Shown: positions 35,113 through 45,474 of the stretch, in pieces | How the letters are laid out: the number at the start of each line of letters is the position of its first letter | How positions within the stretch are numbered: position 1 is the stretch's first letter | Assembly (NCBI GenBank): GCA_002749535.1 | Contig: MZZL01000401.1 | Span: 234,796-298,795 of the forward strand | Source: Apophysomyces variabilis | Taxonomy: Eukaryota > Mucoromycota > Mucoromycetes > Mucorales > Mucoraceae | Reading direction: 5' to 3' | DNA length: 64,000 bases | Made by a program: the position numbers and the translations under genes | The notes under the pieces: model-generated | Told to the model about the DNA's origin: nothing | What the model saw: the letters and a program-made list of their open reading frames with translations, nothing else | Database searches by the model: none

Positions 35113-36192
35113 TCACCAGTTGTAATGAGATAAGGAGACTAAGAAGAACAAAACCGTTCGCAAAAAGGATACGCAGTATTCCCAAACGACACACAGTAGG
35201 TCGATCCATGACTGTTCTTGCTCTTGTAATTGATCCACAGCCGATTCCCATAACTGAATAATATCTTTCTCTGTCTTGGCGAAAATTGTATGCCATTTTT
35301 CTACAAGTTCACTTTTTCGAATGCGTGTTTGCTTGAAAAGATTCCTATCGGCTACTCGGATAGATTCAGACGGTAAAAGATAGGAGAATGAATCAATGTT
35401 GGATCCCAGCAAATGGAGGACATCTTCCGTATACCGCTCGCACTCCCATGCAATGCGATGTTGACGCTTCGTATGCTTTTGTCTGGCCAGAGCAAATGTT
35501 AATTGCCGCAACTCTTCCAGGTATGGATAGATAGGTGATGCGGGGGAACCAACATAAAAATACTTTTTTGCGATTGCCTTTTCGGTTTCTGCAAAGCGTC
35601 GAGATGATGTAGCGTGGGCTTGTCGAATACGCTCATGTATTCGATGTAAGGTACGCTGCTTTTCTGATCCGCCATCAAGATAAAATGTTTCCAGGATCTG
35701 CTGAATCTCGCCTAATGTCTGCAGCCAATCACGCTCGCACCATTTTAAGGTATTTTTTGTTTGAAGCAACCCATAATTGGCCCAAGCCATCATTGTCTGC
35801 CGATCACTACTCTGGATTTCTTGCATGCGCCGCTTTCGTTCTTTGGCTCGCAATTCGAGCAGCAAAGGTTCATCTACTACATCAATGAGGTCGTGAGTGG
35901 ACCACATCCAATGCCATTCAAATGCTGGGGCTTCCCATATATCCATGATCTTCTGAAGAGCAGCTGTGGTCTGTTCTCTGACGAAGAGAATGAGATACTC
36001 CAACCATAGCTTGATGTTCCCTATGAAGCTCTCGAGGGTATGTCTGTATGGTTGCCATATAGAGCAGTAATCAAGATCGGTGCGCTGTGGTATCACAAGG
36101 TAATCGGATGCTGTTTTGGTATTCTGAGTGTGGGCAATATATATACAAGGAATATTCAGCAATAATATTAGCAAAAGATGTTTTGCTTGCAT
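35113..36192 (-). CDS. Unrecognised secretory-pathway protein with hydrophobic C-terminus
   Basis: Single exon of 359 residues. The chosen ATG at 36192 begins MQAKHLLLILLLNIPCIYIA, a clear signal peptide. The body is helical and charged (for example LRAKERKRRMQEIQ, and RIHERIRQAHATSSRRFAE), rich in Trp and without an obvious domain. The last 30 residues are hydrophobic (LLCVVWEYCVSFLRTVLFFL), a likely membrane anchor, so a type I membrane protein or ER/vacuolar resident is inferred. It converges with the subtilase gene, whose stop is 166 bases away. I do not recognise the family. Confidence 0.75.
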   Translation of the reverse strand: MQAKHLLLILLLNIPCIYIAHTQNTKTASDYLVIPQRTDLDYCSIWQPYRHTLESFIGNIKLWLEYLILFVREQTTAALQKIMDIWEAPAFEWHWMWSTHDLIDVVDEPLLLELRAKERKRRMQEIQSSDRQTMMAWANYGLLQTKNTLKWCERDWLQTLGEIQQILETFYLDGGSEKQRTLHRIHERIRQAHATSSRRFAETEKAIAKKYFYVGSPASPIYPYLEELRQLTFALARQKHTKRQHRIAWECERYTEDVLHLLGSNIDSFSYLLPSESIRVADRNLFKQTRIRKSELVEKWHTIFAKTEKDIIQLWESAVDQLQEQEQSWIDLLCVVWEYCVSFLRTVLFFLVSLSHYNW

Positions 36193-36838
36193 GGGTATTG
36201 TAGCATGGAAGAGAAGCAATGAAACGGAGATGGATCCTTGACTATTTTTTGTGACAGTCAACTCTATGCAATCAAATGCTCTCAGGAGTCATTGGCCTTC
36301 TAAAGTGCAGACTGAAAAACGCCACAAATATATAAGATTTAAGATATTGAACACGCCATGCACTAGTTCGGAAACAAGTGTTTAGATTGTACGACATTTA
36401 TCTAGTCAATTTAGGCTTAGATTGCAGAGCCTACATGTCACTTAAACAGAAAAATAATTCATCTGTTGCGTGAAAGGAAAAATCGTTGAACGTGCGATGT
36501 AGCATAAACAAGGGTTACAGTAACAGATAGTTCGTGCGTTTGTCTGCGATCTCGCATGTCGCAACTTTTGAAGGTTTCTGGTCTCTGAGCGTCTAGAAGC
36601 ATGAATTGCCGGTGTTACTTGCATACGGTTTGCAGCTCGACTGGGGACAACAACGGTATGATACTCGTAAAGGATATTCCATACGGACGCTGAAATTAAA
36701 TAAGAGTGACGCTACTGGCATGTCTGTAGAGATATTATCAACTTTATCATTACTGTGATCTCTTTAGTATACGAAAGTTCATAGCTTAAAGGGGTTAATA
36801 AGAGTATGCTGTAATCACTGGAAGCGAGAAAAGTGATC

Positions 36839-37124
36839 ATGGATACTAAAAGCTATATTTCCATCTTGGAGAAAGCCAAAGGCAAACCCATTCAGCTCTT
36901 CAAGCACAGGGCAATGTCGATTGAAGTATGGCAATAATATTCACACACAATAAATAGTCCGCCGCTATAAGCCTTATAATAGGCACTAGTAATTAATGTA
37001 ATAGATATATCATCAAGTTCGCAACAAACCTAACATTGTGATGGAGGAAATCTTTGGATGGCCAACCGTTTGTACCGCATTTTCTGCAATTCAAACTTTG
37101 TATTTCCACGCAGCCTCTCCCTGA
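36839..37124 (+). CDS. Possible two-exon small protein or gene relic
   Basis: Exon 36839-36925 (29 codons, MDTKSYISILEKAKGKPIQL...) ends at GAA before a GTATGG donor. A second exon starting after TAATAG at 37005 keeps the phase and encodes IYHQVRNKPNIVMEEIFGWP and more before a TGA at 37122. The composition looks coding and the joint is in frame, giving 68 residues. No family recognised; it may be the remnant of a longer gene. Confidence 0.3.
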
Positions 37125-37249
37125 AGCAAGTTCTTAATTGACTGTAGTCATAGGAAGTTTTGAGGAACGGATAGGGATAATGACAACTAGTAGATCTAGA
37201 TACTAACCTCTCTGATTAGTTAAAGTACGGAGCATCCCATATTTGTGGA

Positions 37250-37498
37250 ATGATGATAATTCCAAAAGGACAAGGTACAAATTCGAGATCAGGTTGGTGT
37301 GTGTATCCTTTGTATTTAACATATCACCCGGTTTACTTGGGATTCCAACGTTTCCATTGTAGTATACCTAGACTTCTACTTGGTGTCACTATTTTAATAG
37401 GCGTACCCATTATCATAGTTGATTGCATGCCCTTTGATGGAGGGAATCCTTTAGCAGATCAACATGGTTTAAAAGCTCCGATGCACGACGCTTTTTGA
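37250..37498 (+). CDS. Hypothetical 82-residue ORF with a hydrophobic segment
   Basis: ATG-started frame with one hydrophobic run (GVTILIGVPIIIVD) that could span a membrane. No recognised motif. It sits downstream of the possible small gene at 36839-37124 but no splice joint between them is evident. Confidence 0.2.
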   Translation: MMIIPKGQGTNSRSGWCVYPLYLTYHPVYLGFQRFHCSIPRLLLGVTILIGVPIIIVDCMPFDGGNPLADQHGLKAPMHDAF

Positions 37499-38007
37499 TT
37501 CGCTAGGAACAGGGAGACCTGCGGAAAAAAAGGTTACGCATATCTAGGTTGTGGTATATCAAGCTGAGGAGGACTCTACTGCCTATGCGAAGTAATCTGC
37601 AGTTTCATCCGAGGGCAAACAAATCATGGAGATGCGAGTTTTGTCCGTTCGGGCGATGTCTATCTTCTTACGACTCGTTCCTTTCGGATGACACGTCGTC
37701 CCCTCGTTGAACCGAACTATATTGTTTTCTATTATCTGTTAAACTAATGTTGCTATAGAAAAGAGTGTGGATGGATCTATTTTTGTATGAAATGGGTTTG
37801 TGTTCCCTTCTGGAGGCTTGGGTAAAGTAGTGTATGGGTCAGGTGAAAAGGAAAAGGGGAATGCAACAAGGAATAAAAATAGTGCCGGGACACCATCCTA
37901 AAACTGTCAAAGTTACCTTCAAAAAGTGGGTTGTTTTTTTTTTGGCTGTTGTGTTTCTCTTCCCTTTTCTCCTCACTTACTCACTCACTCACCATTTTAC
38001 CGAAATA

Positions 38008-39403
38008 ATGAAATTCCCCTTGCTCGCCACCTGTACCTTGTTCCTGTTATCCGCACTTGTTAACGCAGATGACTATGACGGTGCCATTAAGAAATTCTGT
38101 GGAGGTCAGTTCATGCCTAGACAAAGAAAAACAACAACAACAGGCCCTCCTTGCCATGTTATTAAAACTATTATTTCCATTTTCTCAGGCCTCGCAATAA
38201 CGGATCCCACCCAAGGCGCATCATTTGCCGACCCACACAAAGTCACCGTCACCGTCAGTAAGTTTGCTCGAATAATCCCTCAACATCATCGTTTTATGAG
38301 TAACCTATCTATGCTAGCTAGAGAACCCAACTCGGAACAGAAAGTTGTAAATGCCGTGGATGTAAGGATTTCATACCATCCATTGTCAATAGAGTTTTAT
38401 CTGATGCGTATGGGTGATATTGTAGGTTTACAGCGTCGGATCTAACGGCAAGCCAACCTATTTGGGCACAGCGTGGAAGGGAAACTATGCTTTGAACAAA
38501 AAGGCCAAGTTGACGTACGCCAAGAGTTGTTATCTTCGTGAGCCTATACTAAGAAAATTTATATAATTAGGGTCGATGTAACCAAAGCACCCAATGTTAA
38601 GCTACCTTCTCAGTTTGTGTTCCGGTAAGTCTGCTTGCTACTTTTACGAACAAAAATAAAAATAACCCTTTCCCTCAGAGTCTGGGTCCACAACAAAGCC
38701 GGTAACTATGACTCCCTCACTTTGCTCCTACATCTGCTTTACTTTTTATGGGCATGTGTTACTAACTAAACCAAATGAACAGGTCCGGACTGCACTTTAA
38801 TGTCAAAGGTACGGACCACGGCAACCCGTGTCTCCAACACAAAATTTAACCTCATCACAGGTCTTCAAAGTCTCCTCAGGATCCCATACCAATGAAGACA
38901 CTCAGCAAATGCAGAACATGAACCAAGACATCGACCGTGGTTGCTTTGCCGTAGAAGTGGTCGAACCAAAACTAGGCGCTCACTTGAAAGCAAACAGCGT
39001 CCAGAATGTCCAAATTGGTAATCTCATTCTTGTGCGCCCCTGTCATAAAGCTCATCAAACCGGTATATAACTTTACTTACAGCTCGTGACTCCATGTCCT
39101 TGATCGAAACATTCAACGGCGTCACCCTTCACAAAGTGGATCTCCATACCCATAAATACGAACAGGTCCAAAATGTATGGACAGGTCGACAGAACGCAAC
39201 CGAGGCTTTCAATGTAAAGGACACACTATCCTTCCCAGGCGTCGAGAACGGAACGGGATATGCTTATTTCTACAAGTAAGTATCTTTGAATTATCCACAT
39301 CGCTTAAGTATGTTACCCTTATTAAATCATACATAGGATCCAATCCCTTACGTCGTACAACGAATTATGTTATTTCTATTCCCACCCCTTCTACATTGAA
39401 TAA
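38008..39403 (+). CDS. Secreted protein of unknown function, ten exons
   Basis: Exons 38008-38104, 38189-38257, 38318-38361, 38426-38514, 38571-38624, 38679-38701, 38783-38808, 38861-39017, 39083-39275 and 39337-39403 all join in phase, giving 272 residues. MKFPLLATCTLFLLSALVNA is a signal peptide. The body starts ITDPTQGASFADPHKVTVTV, reminiscent of the beta-sandwich beginning of Kre9/Knh-like cell-surface proteins (SP-x-G pattern), then runs through YLGTAWKGNYALNKKAKLTV and FVFRVWVHNKAGPDC. No GPI-type hydrophobic tail is present. Two exons are only 23 and 26 bases long. Retaining the last intron gives an immediate stop after YAYFYK. The Kre9-like resemblance is weak and I do not assign a function beyond secretion. 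Confidence 0.75.
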
Positions 39404-39589
39404 GCATCGTAGTGAAGCTTTTCATTTTCTTTGTACCAGTAAAAAAAAGCTATTGGCGTATCAGCCATTTATCCTAAAAGCAGTATTGATGCGAGAGAGC
39501 AAAACACAAAGTCAACAAAAGGAAAAATAGAGTAGTTTTATATTTCTAAGTTGTTTTAAGAAGGAAACAAAGCAAGGTCATAAATTATG

Positions 39590-40733
39590 TTATGCTTCAA
39601 GCGACGAATACAGTTTGTGACGATAAATGTAGTCAATGACAGGGTTCGGAAGTAGATATTTGATAGACATCCCACGTTTAACGAATAATCTTTGTGAAAT
39701 TCAGCAAGACAACTGCTGTTCCATACATCTTACCTTATTTTGGTCGAGCTAATATCATTATGAATGAGTTGCTTGATGACAAGAACGTTCATCTAAGCAA
39801 TACATAATAAACCGAGAGTTTCCATAGTTCGTTTACTTACCCGATGTTGGTAAAGAATGTCATGAGATAACAAGAAGCCATAGACATCTGTACCCGTACG
39901 TTCTATAATAACACACCCAAAACGGCCCAAAATGTGATGAAGCTATCAGGACACGAAGGATTCTTTAGGTAAACTGTCAGTCTTGCTCTACTGAAACGTA
40001 CATCTTCCGGTGACCAAACGCCTGGATGGCCGAAAGAGGCGATCAAATCTCCACCAGCCAACAGCATGATCTTTATCCTTCGCCGCTCCCCTGATATGGT
40101 TTGTTTAAAGTCCATTGATCCGATTGTTCAAAATAAAAATAAAAAAAGTTACCCTTAGCAGTCATAATGCCCGGACCTAATGTGTTCAGTTGTTCATCAA
40201 AATGATCTAGTACAAAGGCTGTTCGTTGATAGGTTTGCTGTCGCGACTCCCATGAATCGACCATGAGCCAGTCCGAAGTGCTATCCACAGCTAGCTGACA
40301 CATCTTGACTCTATGCTCTGCTGATACCAATCCTTCTTTCCTGTATGCATCAGACACAGGAGAATAATAACCAGCTAGTAACTCGTATTCACCACGCTCA
40401 TTTAACTGATCCTTTGCCATTTCTTGAGGGTTTTTTTTCCTTTTAGTCCAGACCTCCATGAGTGTCCCCTTTTTGATTACCAAACATGCGTAGATGCAGA
40501 TAAGTGATAGGCGAATATGAACCACACGCAACGATCACCAACGGTTCTTTGTTTTCATCTGTTATGTTCGAATTTTTTAGTCCTGGATCCCGTCATTTCA
40601 ACACGCATTTGCCTCTCATTGTCTTTGGAATGCGATGTCTTGGGAACTCATAATCGTCACCGAGTCGTCCTAATGCTGTGTGTTTCTCCTCTTTGCCATC
40701 CATAACGGATTCCATAACAGTAGGGCTGGACAT
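39590..40733 (-). CDS. Nicotinamide/nicotinate mononucleotide adenylyltransferase
   Basis: Minus-strand gene with seven exons from ATG 40733 to TAA 39590-39592. It joins NMN or NaMN to ATP's AMP to make NAD or its deamido form. Seen: an N-terminal EFPRHRIPKTM segment as in fungal NMA1/2; LVIVACGSYSPITYLHLRMF with the nucleotidyltransferase GSYSP and HLR (normally HxGH-like) motifs; YELLAGYYSPVSDAYRKEGL; IKIMLLAGGDLIASFGHPG; WSPEDLHHILGRFG; and near the end NDISSTKIR (the ISSTxxR ATP-binding motif) and GMSIKYLLPNPVIDYI. The first intron only fits with a GC donor (AGAG/GCAAAT at about 40612). It is convergent with the secreted-protein gene, 186 bases away. Confidence 0.92.
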
Positions 40734-41277
40734 AGCGCTACAAAACTACAGGCTCAAGGAATAGTGGATCTTTCCGGTTTGTAAGGCAAAGCTGGCAAAA
40801 TTAAAAAAAAAAGTTGGGTTTAAACAATAAACTGATAGTGTTAGATAAGAAAATGAGATGAATCAATCAATGATGCTCCAAAGAACTATAATGACGAAGT
40901 TACCCAACAGGAGAAAAGCAAAGAGCTCGCACTCATAAAAGTCATGGCTTGTTAATAAACGTGCTTGTACCGTTGCGAGCAATATGCTTGTATCGATCCA
41001 TAATAAAGCAAAAGTTTTGCTTAACATATGAATAGAAGGGAAAATAAGGAACTTATCAGGTATCTCTTTATTTCTCTCACTATGCCAGCACTTCTAGTGT
41101 AGCACTCTACAGTTGGACTATGGTATTAGTGGAAAGCCTTTTAAGCAAGAACTTTTATGCTTGTATTAAATGGTGATTGCTCATCTCAACCCAACATTAG
41201 CCGGACTTTTCCGGGCTATCCTTTGGCGTTTATTCAGCCTTGGTAACCGATTTAAACCTCCGCAAAAGCAATTCCTT
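40734..41277. promoter_or_regulatory. Divergent intergenic region between NMNAT and DUO1
   Basis: About 540 bases between divergent starts, AT-rich, with no coding-like ORF other than the possible N-terminal extension of DUO1 from ATG 41170. Confidence 0.5.
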
Positions 41278-41923
41278 ATGGCACAAGATCAGGACCGATG
41301 GATGGCACAGAATGCGTTACGGTCAACCCACGATGAGGCCGCAAATTACATCAATGCGAGTCGATCAAGCATGTTACTATCAAATAGGCGAACTACATTG
41401 CTCTTTAGGGATCATACCCAACCTCCCGTAGAAAACCCTAATAATTCACCAGAAGTCAATGCACAACGAAGGCATGAACTGGAAACGGTTCAAAATTTGA
41501 ACCATGCCATAGAAGTATCAATACAGCATGCCGAGCAAGCTACTGAAAAGATCAAGGTGAGTGAAAGAAACAAATCGAAAAATAGATAAAAAGAACGAAG
41601 GAAACGGTCGGCTGAACTCTTGTTCTTCTTTTCTATATAGCAATTAGCACAGACAGTAGACCAGACGGATAAATTACTAGATCTTTGGACGCAGATCCTA
41701 TCGCAAACAGAACATACCAAGCGACTATTGGAAGATCCAAATTGGCAGGGAGTAGATCATGTAATTGGGACATATTTTTTTTGGCTGGTGTCACTCATAC
41801 GATGATAAACAGGATAACATGATTGCACAAAAGGAGGAGCAAGTGCCGAAGAACGAAAACAAGGAAGAAGTCAAAGGTCGATTAAAAAGCAATACACCTT
41901 TATATAAACGACAGAAAAGATAA
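41278..41923 (+). CDS. DUO1: DASH complex subunit Duo1
   Basis: Three exons (41278-41556, 41641-41760, 41813-41923), 169 residues. The Duo1 core is clear: ETVQNLNHAIEVSIQHAEQA, then across the intron QLAQTVDQTDKLLDLWTQIL and SQTEHTKRLLEDPNWQG. The basic tail ends YKRQKR. DASH/Dam1 rings couple kinetochores to spindle microtubules, a fungus-specific complex. An upstream in-frame ATG at 41170 would add 36 residues rich in hydrophobic and basic residues; 41278 fits the family better because Duo1 has no such leader. It lies 142 bases upstream of the JmjC gene in the same direction. Confidence 0.88.
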
Positions 41924-42065
41924 CCGCTATTTCATTGTATGTAACGAAAGATAAAGACTTTTCAGCGCATCGTGCGATGTCACCCGTGGCCGGTTTTCTT
42001 TTTTCTTTTTTAATCCTTCTCGAATAAATCGTCTATAGACTGCAATTGGATACATTACCTTTGCA

Positions 42066-43467
42066 ATGGATACCTGGGATGACCTCTGTACGCGTCTGCT
42101 TCATTTACTACAGGACAAAACAGGACAACAAGGTTTGTTTGCCATTGCCTCGTTCATTATATTCGGCAAAATCCTAATTCACGAGATCGCACAGATCTCC
42201 ACCCATGTGGAGCTTCCGTGGTTGCCTTATACCTTGATGCTCTGAATTCTCTAGCGATGGACAAAGTGTTAGCATTGATCGACCTTGCGGACGAGTCTTT
42301 GTTGGTATATCCCTATAAGGATGTTCCACGTTGTTGGCGTCGACTACTTGCGGATGCTGGGTTGCTTCGAGCGATGCTATTGCTGCGTCACTGGGATGGC
42401 GAGATCAACACAGCGAGACAGTTGATTCACGATCTGGACATTGCCATGGTAGTGAGTGGAGCTCCTGGCCTGGAACGCCGTGAGTTAGCCAACCAAGTGC
42501 TCGATACCGTGCAAGACTGGCTGACTTCACATCGACCAAAAGACGATCATCAAGTCGTAGCAGAAACGCTTACGACCAAGGAAAAGAACGCTGTGGAGAT
42601 CACCCTTGAACGAACGGTACAGCGTTTGCAAGAGTGCCCGAGCTTTTTGTGGTTTGCTAACCACGTCTGCAAAGCAACTCCGGTAATAATTCCCCATGCT
42701 ATCGATCATTGGCCAGCCATGTCATCGCGCCCTTGGCGATCAGCGCGCTATCTCCTAGACATTGCAGCCGACCGGGTTGTGCCGGTGGAGATAGGTCGCT
42801 ATACGGATGCTGGTTGGCAGCAGATGATGATGCGTTTCGAAGATTTTGTGCGAATCCACGTCCAAAACCCACAGACGCCACCAGCTTACCTTGCTCAGCA
42901 TGACCTCTTCCGGCAAATCCCACGACTGGAAAGGGATATCCTTGTGCCGGATTACTGCTATGTGAGCCCAGATTATTCGGAAGAAGAAGGCGAGCCGCCA
43001 GAAGAGGTGATAAAAAATGCTTGGTTTGGACCGCGCGGTACAGTTTCACCGCTACATCACGATCCCTATCACAATCTGCTTGCACAAGTCGTGGGTACAA
43101 AGTACCTAAGGTTATATTCCCCAGGCGAGACGGATAAACTCTACCCCCACGAAGGACTCATGAGTAATACTAGTCAGGTAGAGCTAAAAAAAAAAGTACA
43201 TATATTATTCTGGTCAACACATTAAGAAAAACGGTCTTGTTTTTAGGTTGATGTGGGTGATCCCGACCTTGCGCGGTTTCCATCATTTGCTACTGCAGAT
43301 TACGTCGAGTGTGTCTTACAACCCGGTGAATTATTGTATATACCCGTAAGTTTCATTTCCGAGACAATTGAGGAGACTAAGAACACGATTTATTGCGTCA
43401 ATAGCCCAAATGGTGGCATTATGTCAAGTCTCTCGATACAAGCTTCAGCATCAGTTTCTGGTTTTAG
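42066..43467 (+). CDS. JmjC-domain protein, JMJD5/KDM8 type
   Basis: Four exons (42066-42132, 42195-43177, 43247-43345, 43405-43467) encode 403 residues. The N-terminal helical half is followed by [14 protein letters not shown], the usual JMJD5 entry to the cupin fold. Fe(II)-binding residues are seen in [10 protein letters not shown] (His and Asp near residues 311-312) and WWHYVKSL near the end (His); TKYLRLYSP carries the likely 2-oxoglutarate contact. The protein ends SISFWF, as in the family. JMJD5 proteins are 2-oxoglutarate oxygenases; animal members act as arginine hydroxylases, while histone demethylation or protease claims are debated. Convergent with LCB2, 231 bases apart. Confidence 0.92.
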
Positions 43468-43698
43468 CAATGAAGATTAAAATTCAACATAGCCATTGCA
43501 CATTTTTCTTTTTGACAGCAAGGAAAAGAACAACAAGCTTTGTAAAGTGTAAAGAAAAAAAATTAGAGTTTTACAAGGGATGCATAGAACGATATATAAT
43601 TGACACGAATCGTAAACGAGCCCGAGCGAAATTAGTACAGTGTAGGAGAGAGAAATAACAGAAAAAAAAGGGAAGAGCAAACAAAAAAGAAATGTACA

Positions 43699-45474
43699 CT
43701 ATTGTTGATCCTTGACGGGTAATTCTTGGCTGACTTTGAGTAGGAGCAAATCACCCACCTCACTAATGACCTCCAACGCATGGTCGAGATCTTCCCTGGT
43801 ATGCGATGCTGACAAGCAGAATCTGGCACGGGATGAAATAATGGGAGTTGCAGGGTAACCTACGACACAGACGGCGACCCCACGCTTCAGCATCTCCCGG
43901 GAGAAAGCGGGGATTTTAGCGGGGTTGAAGAGAAGGAGGGGGACTACAGGGCTGCCATGGTCACCATAAACGATGAAACCCATTTCTCTTAGGCGAGTGG
44001 CAAAATACTGTGCATTCTCTGCTAGCTGCTTGATTCTTCGTCGACCTTCGTCTGTGCCATCTTCACCACAGATGATCTTAGTACTTGTGATCACTTGCTG
44101 AGCCACGGGTACCGTAAAGGGTTCGGCGTAAGCAAACGCATGGTTATTAATACGGAGATGATCAATGATAGCTTTATCTGCAGCAATGTAACCACCAGCT
44201 GCACCGAAGGACTTGGTGAAAGTACCCATCAAGATGTCGACATTAGCTGGGTCGACGCCATAAAAGTCGCAGACACCACCACCGTTTTCACCCAACGCAC
44301 CAATGGAATGGGCTTCATCCACGTACAGATAGAACTTGAATTCTTTTCGGAGTTCAACCAGTTCGGGCAAATTGACAATAGTACCTTCCATTGAGTACAA
44401 TCCTTCGACGATCACCAAGATTTTCTTCCAAGGTCTATGAGTGCGGGGCTGACCTTGCGAAATAACTTCTCGCAACAATTCTCGCAAATCATCCATGTTG
44501 TTGTGCTTGAAGACGCGCACCGAAGCACCAGAAAGACGGGCACCAAATACAATAGAGGAGTGGTTCAGTTCGTCTGAAATGATCAAACAGCCCTTAGATA
44601 CCAAAGCAGGGATGGTAGTGGAGTTTGTAGCGAAGCCCATACTGACTGCCATGGCATCCTCTTTTCCCATGAACCGAGCAATGAGTTGTTCCAATTCCGT
44701 ATGGATGGTTGTGGTTCCCACTTCGTTACGGGGACTAGGTGAGGCCAAACCGCATCTGGCAGTAGCGGCTTCAACTGCATCTGCACAAGGGCCAGCACTT
44801 TGAGCAAAACCTAAATAGTTATAGGACGCAAGATTAAGAGCGTTGCTCGTTGTGCCAGTCAGTCGAAAGGTCTTGTTAAAGTCATGGCTTTCGCGGTCTA
44901 GTAATTGCACGGTACGGGAAGCTACACCTGTGATCGGGCGATTCCAGCAGTCGCTGCATGAGATAGAGATTATCAGTAAAATATGTTTGTTTCATCCATT
45001 TTCTATCTTTGCATACCGAATGCGCATGTACAACCGGCGCGTATAGAATGAATCGAAGTCAGATACCAACGGAGCATAGCCCTGTAGAACATGTAATTTT
45101 TTTGTCAGACCACCCAGAGAGCGGAATCCGAAGTTTAGACTTGCCTGATTCATTTTTAGATGCGAATAGGCTTGCGGCTTAAATATCTTGCCGAGTATAT
45201 CACGCAGATGGCCAAAAAGAATCAAAACGAAGTAATTCAGATATGTGCATACAAGCACATAGAGTGGTGCTGCCTCCATCTTATGTTCCAAATCGTCATA
45301 CTTTTTCTTGGGTTTACGTGGCGGGGTCCATCTCACAGGCTGGGGTTTCGCCGAGACATTGTCATTCAGAAAGCTCGGTGGTGGTACGCTGAATGAATGG
45401 TCAGCCGACGACTTAGGAGCTGTCAAATTGATACTAGGTATGCTAATAGTATGAGCACGTTTGCCTTTCCCCAT
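43699..45474 (-). CDS. LCB2: Serine palmitoyltransferase subunit 2 (LCB2)
   Basis: Three exons on the minus strand. PLP-dependent alpha-oxoamine synthase that condenses serine with palmitoyl-CoA in the ER, the first step of sphingolipid synthesis, together with LCB1. Seen: N-terminal membrane segment (PLYVLVCTYLNYFVLILFG), GYAPLVSDFDSFYTRRLY, ALNLASYNYLGFAQS, SDELNHSSIVFGARLSG, DEAHSIGALG, and the PLP lysine in GTFTKSFGAAGGY. The tail RARFCLSASHT is intact. The first intron begins CAG/GCAAGT, a classic GC-AG donor, is a multiple of three and has no stop, so unspliced RNA would still be open. Start at 45474 is preceded by a CACGTG/TGACGT inverted repeat at 45602. Confidence 0.95.

Larger units (their letters stand above)
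36193..38007. other. Gene-poor 1.8 kb stretch before the secreted-protein gene
   Basis: AT-rich. It contains a possible two-exon small ORF (36839-37124) and an 82-codon ORF (37250-37498), both listed separately. The right end is a T/C-rich leader for the gene starting at 38008. Confidence 0.45.
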
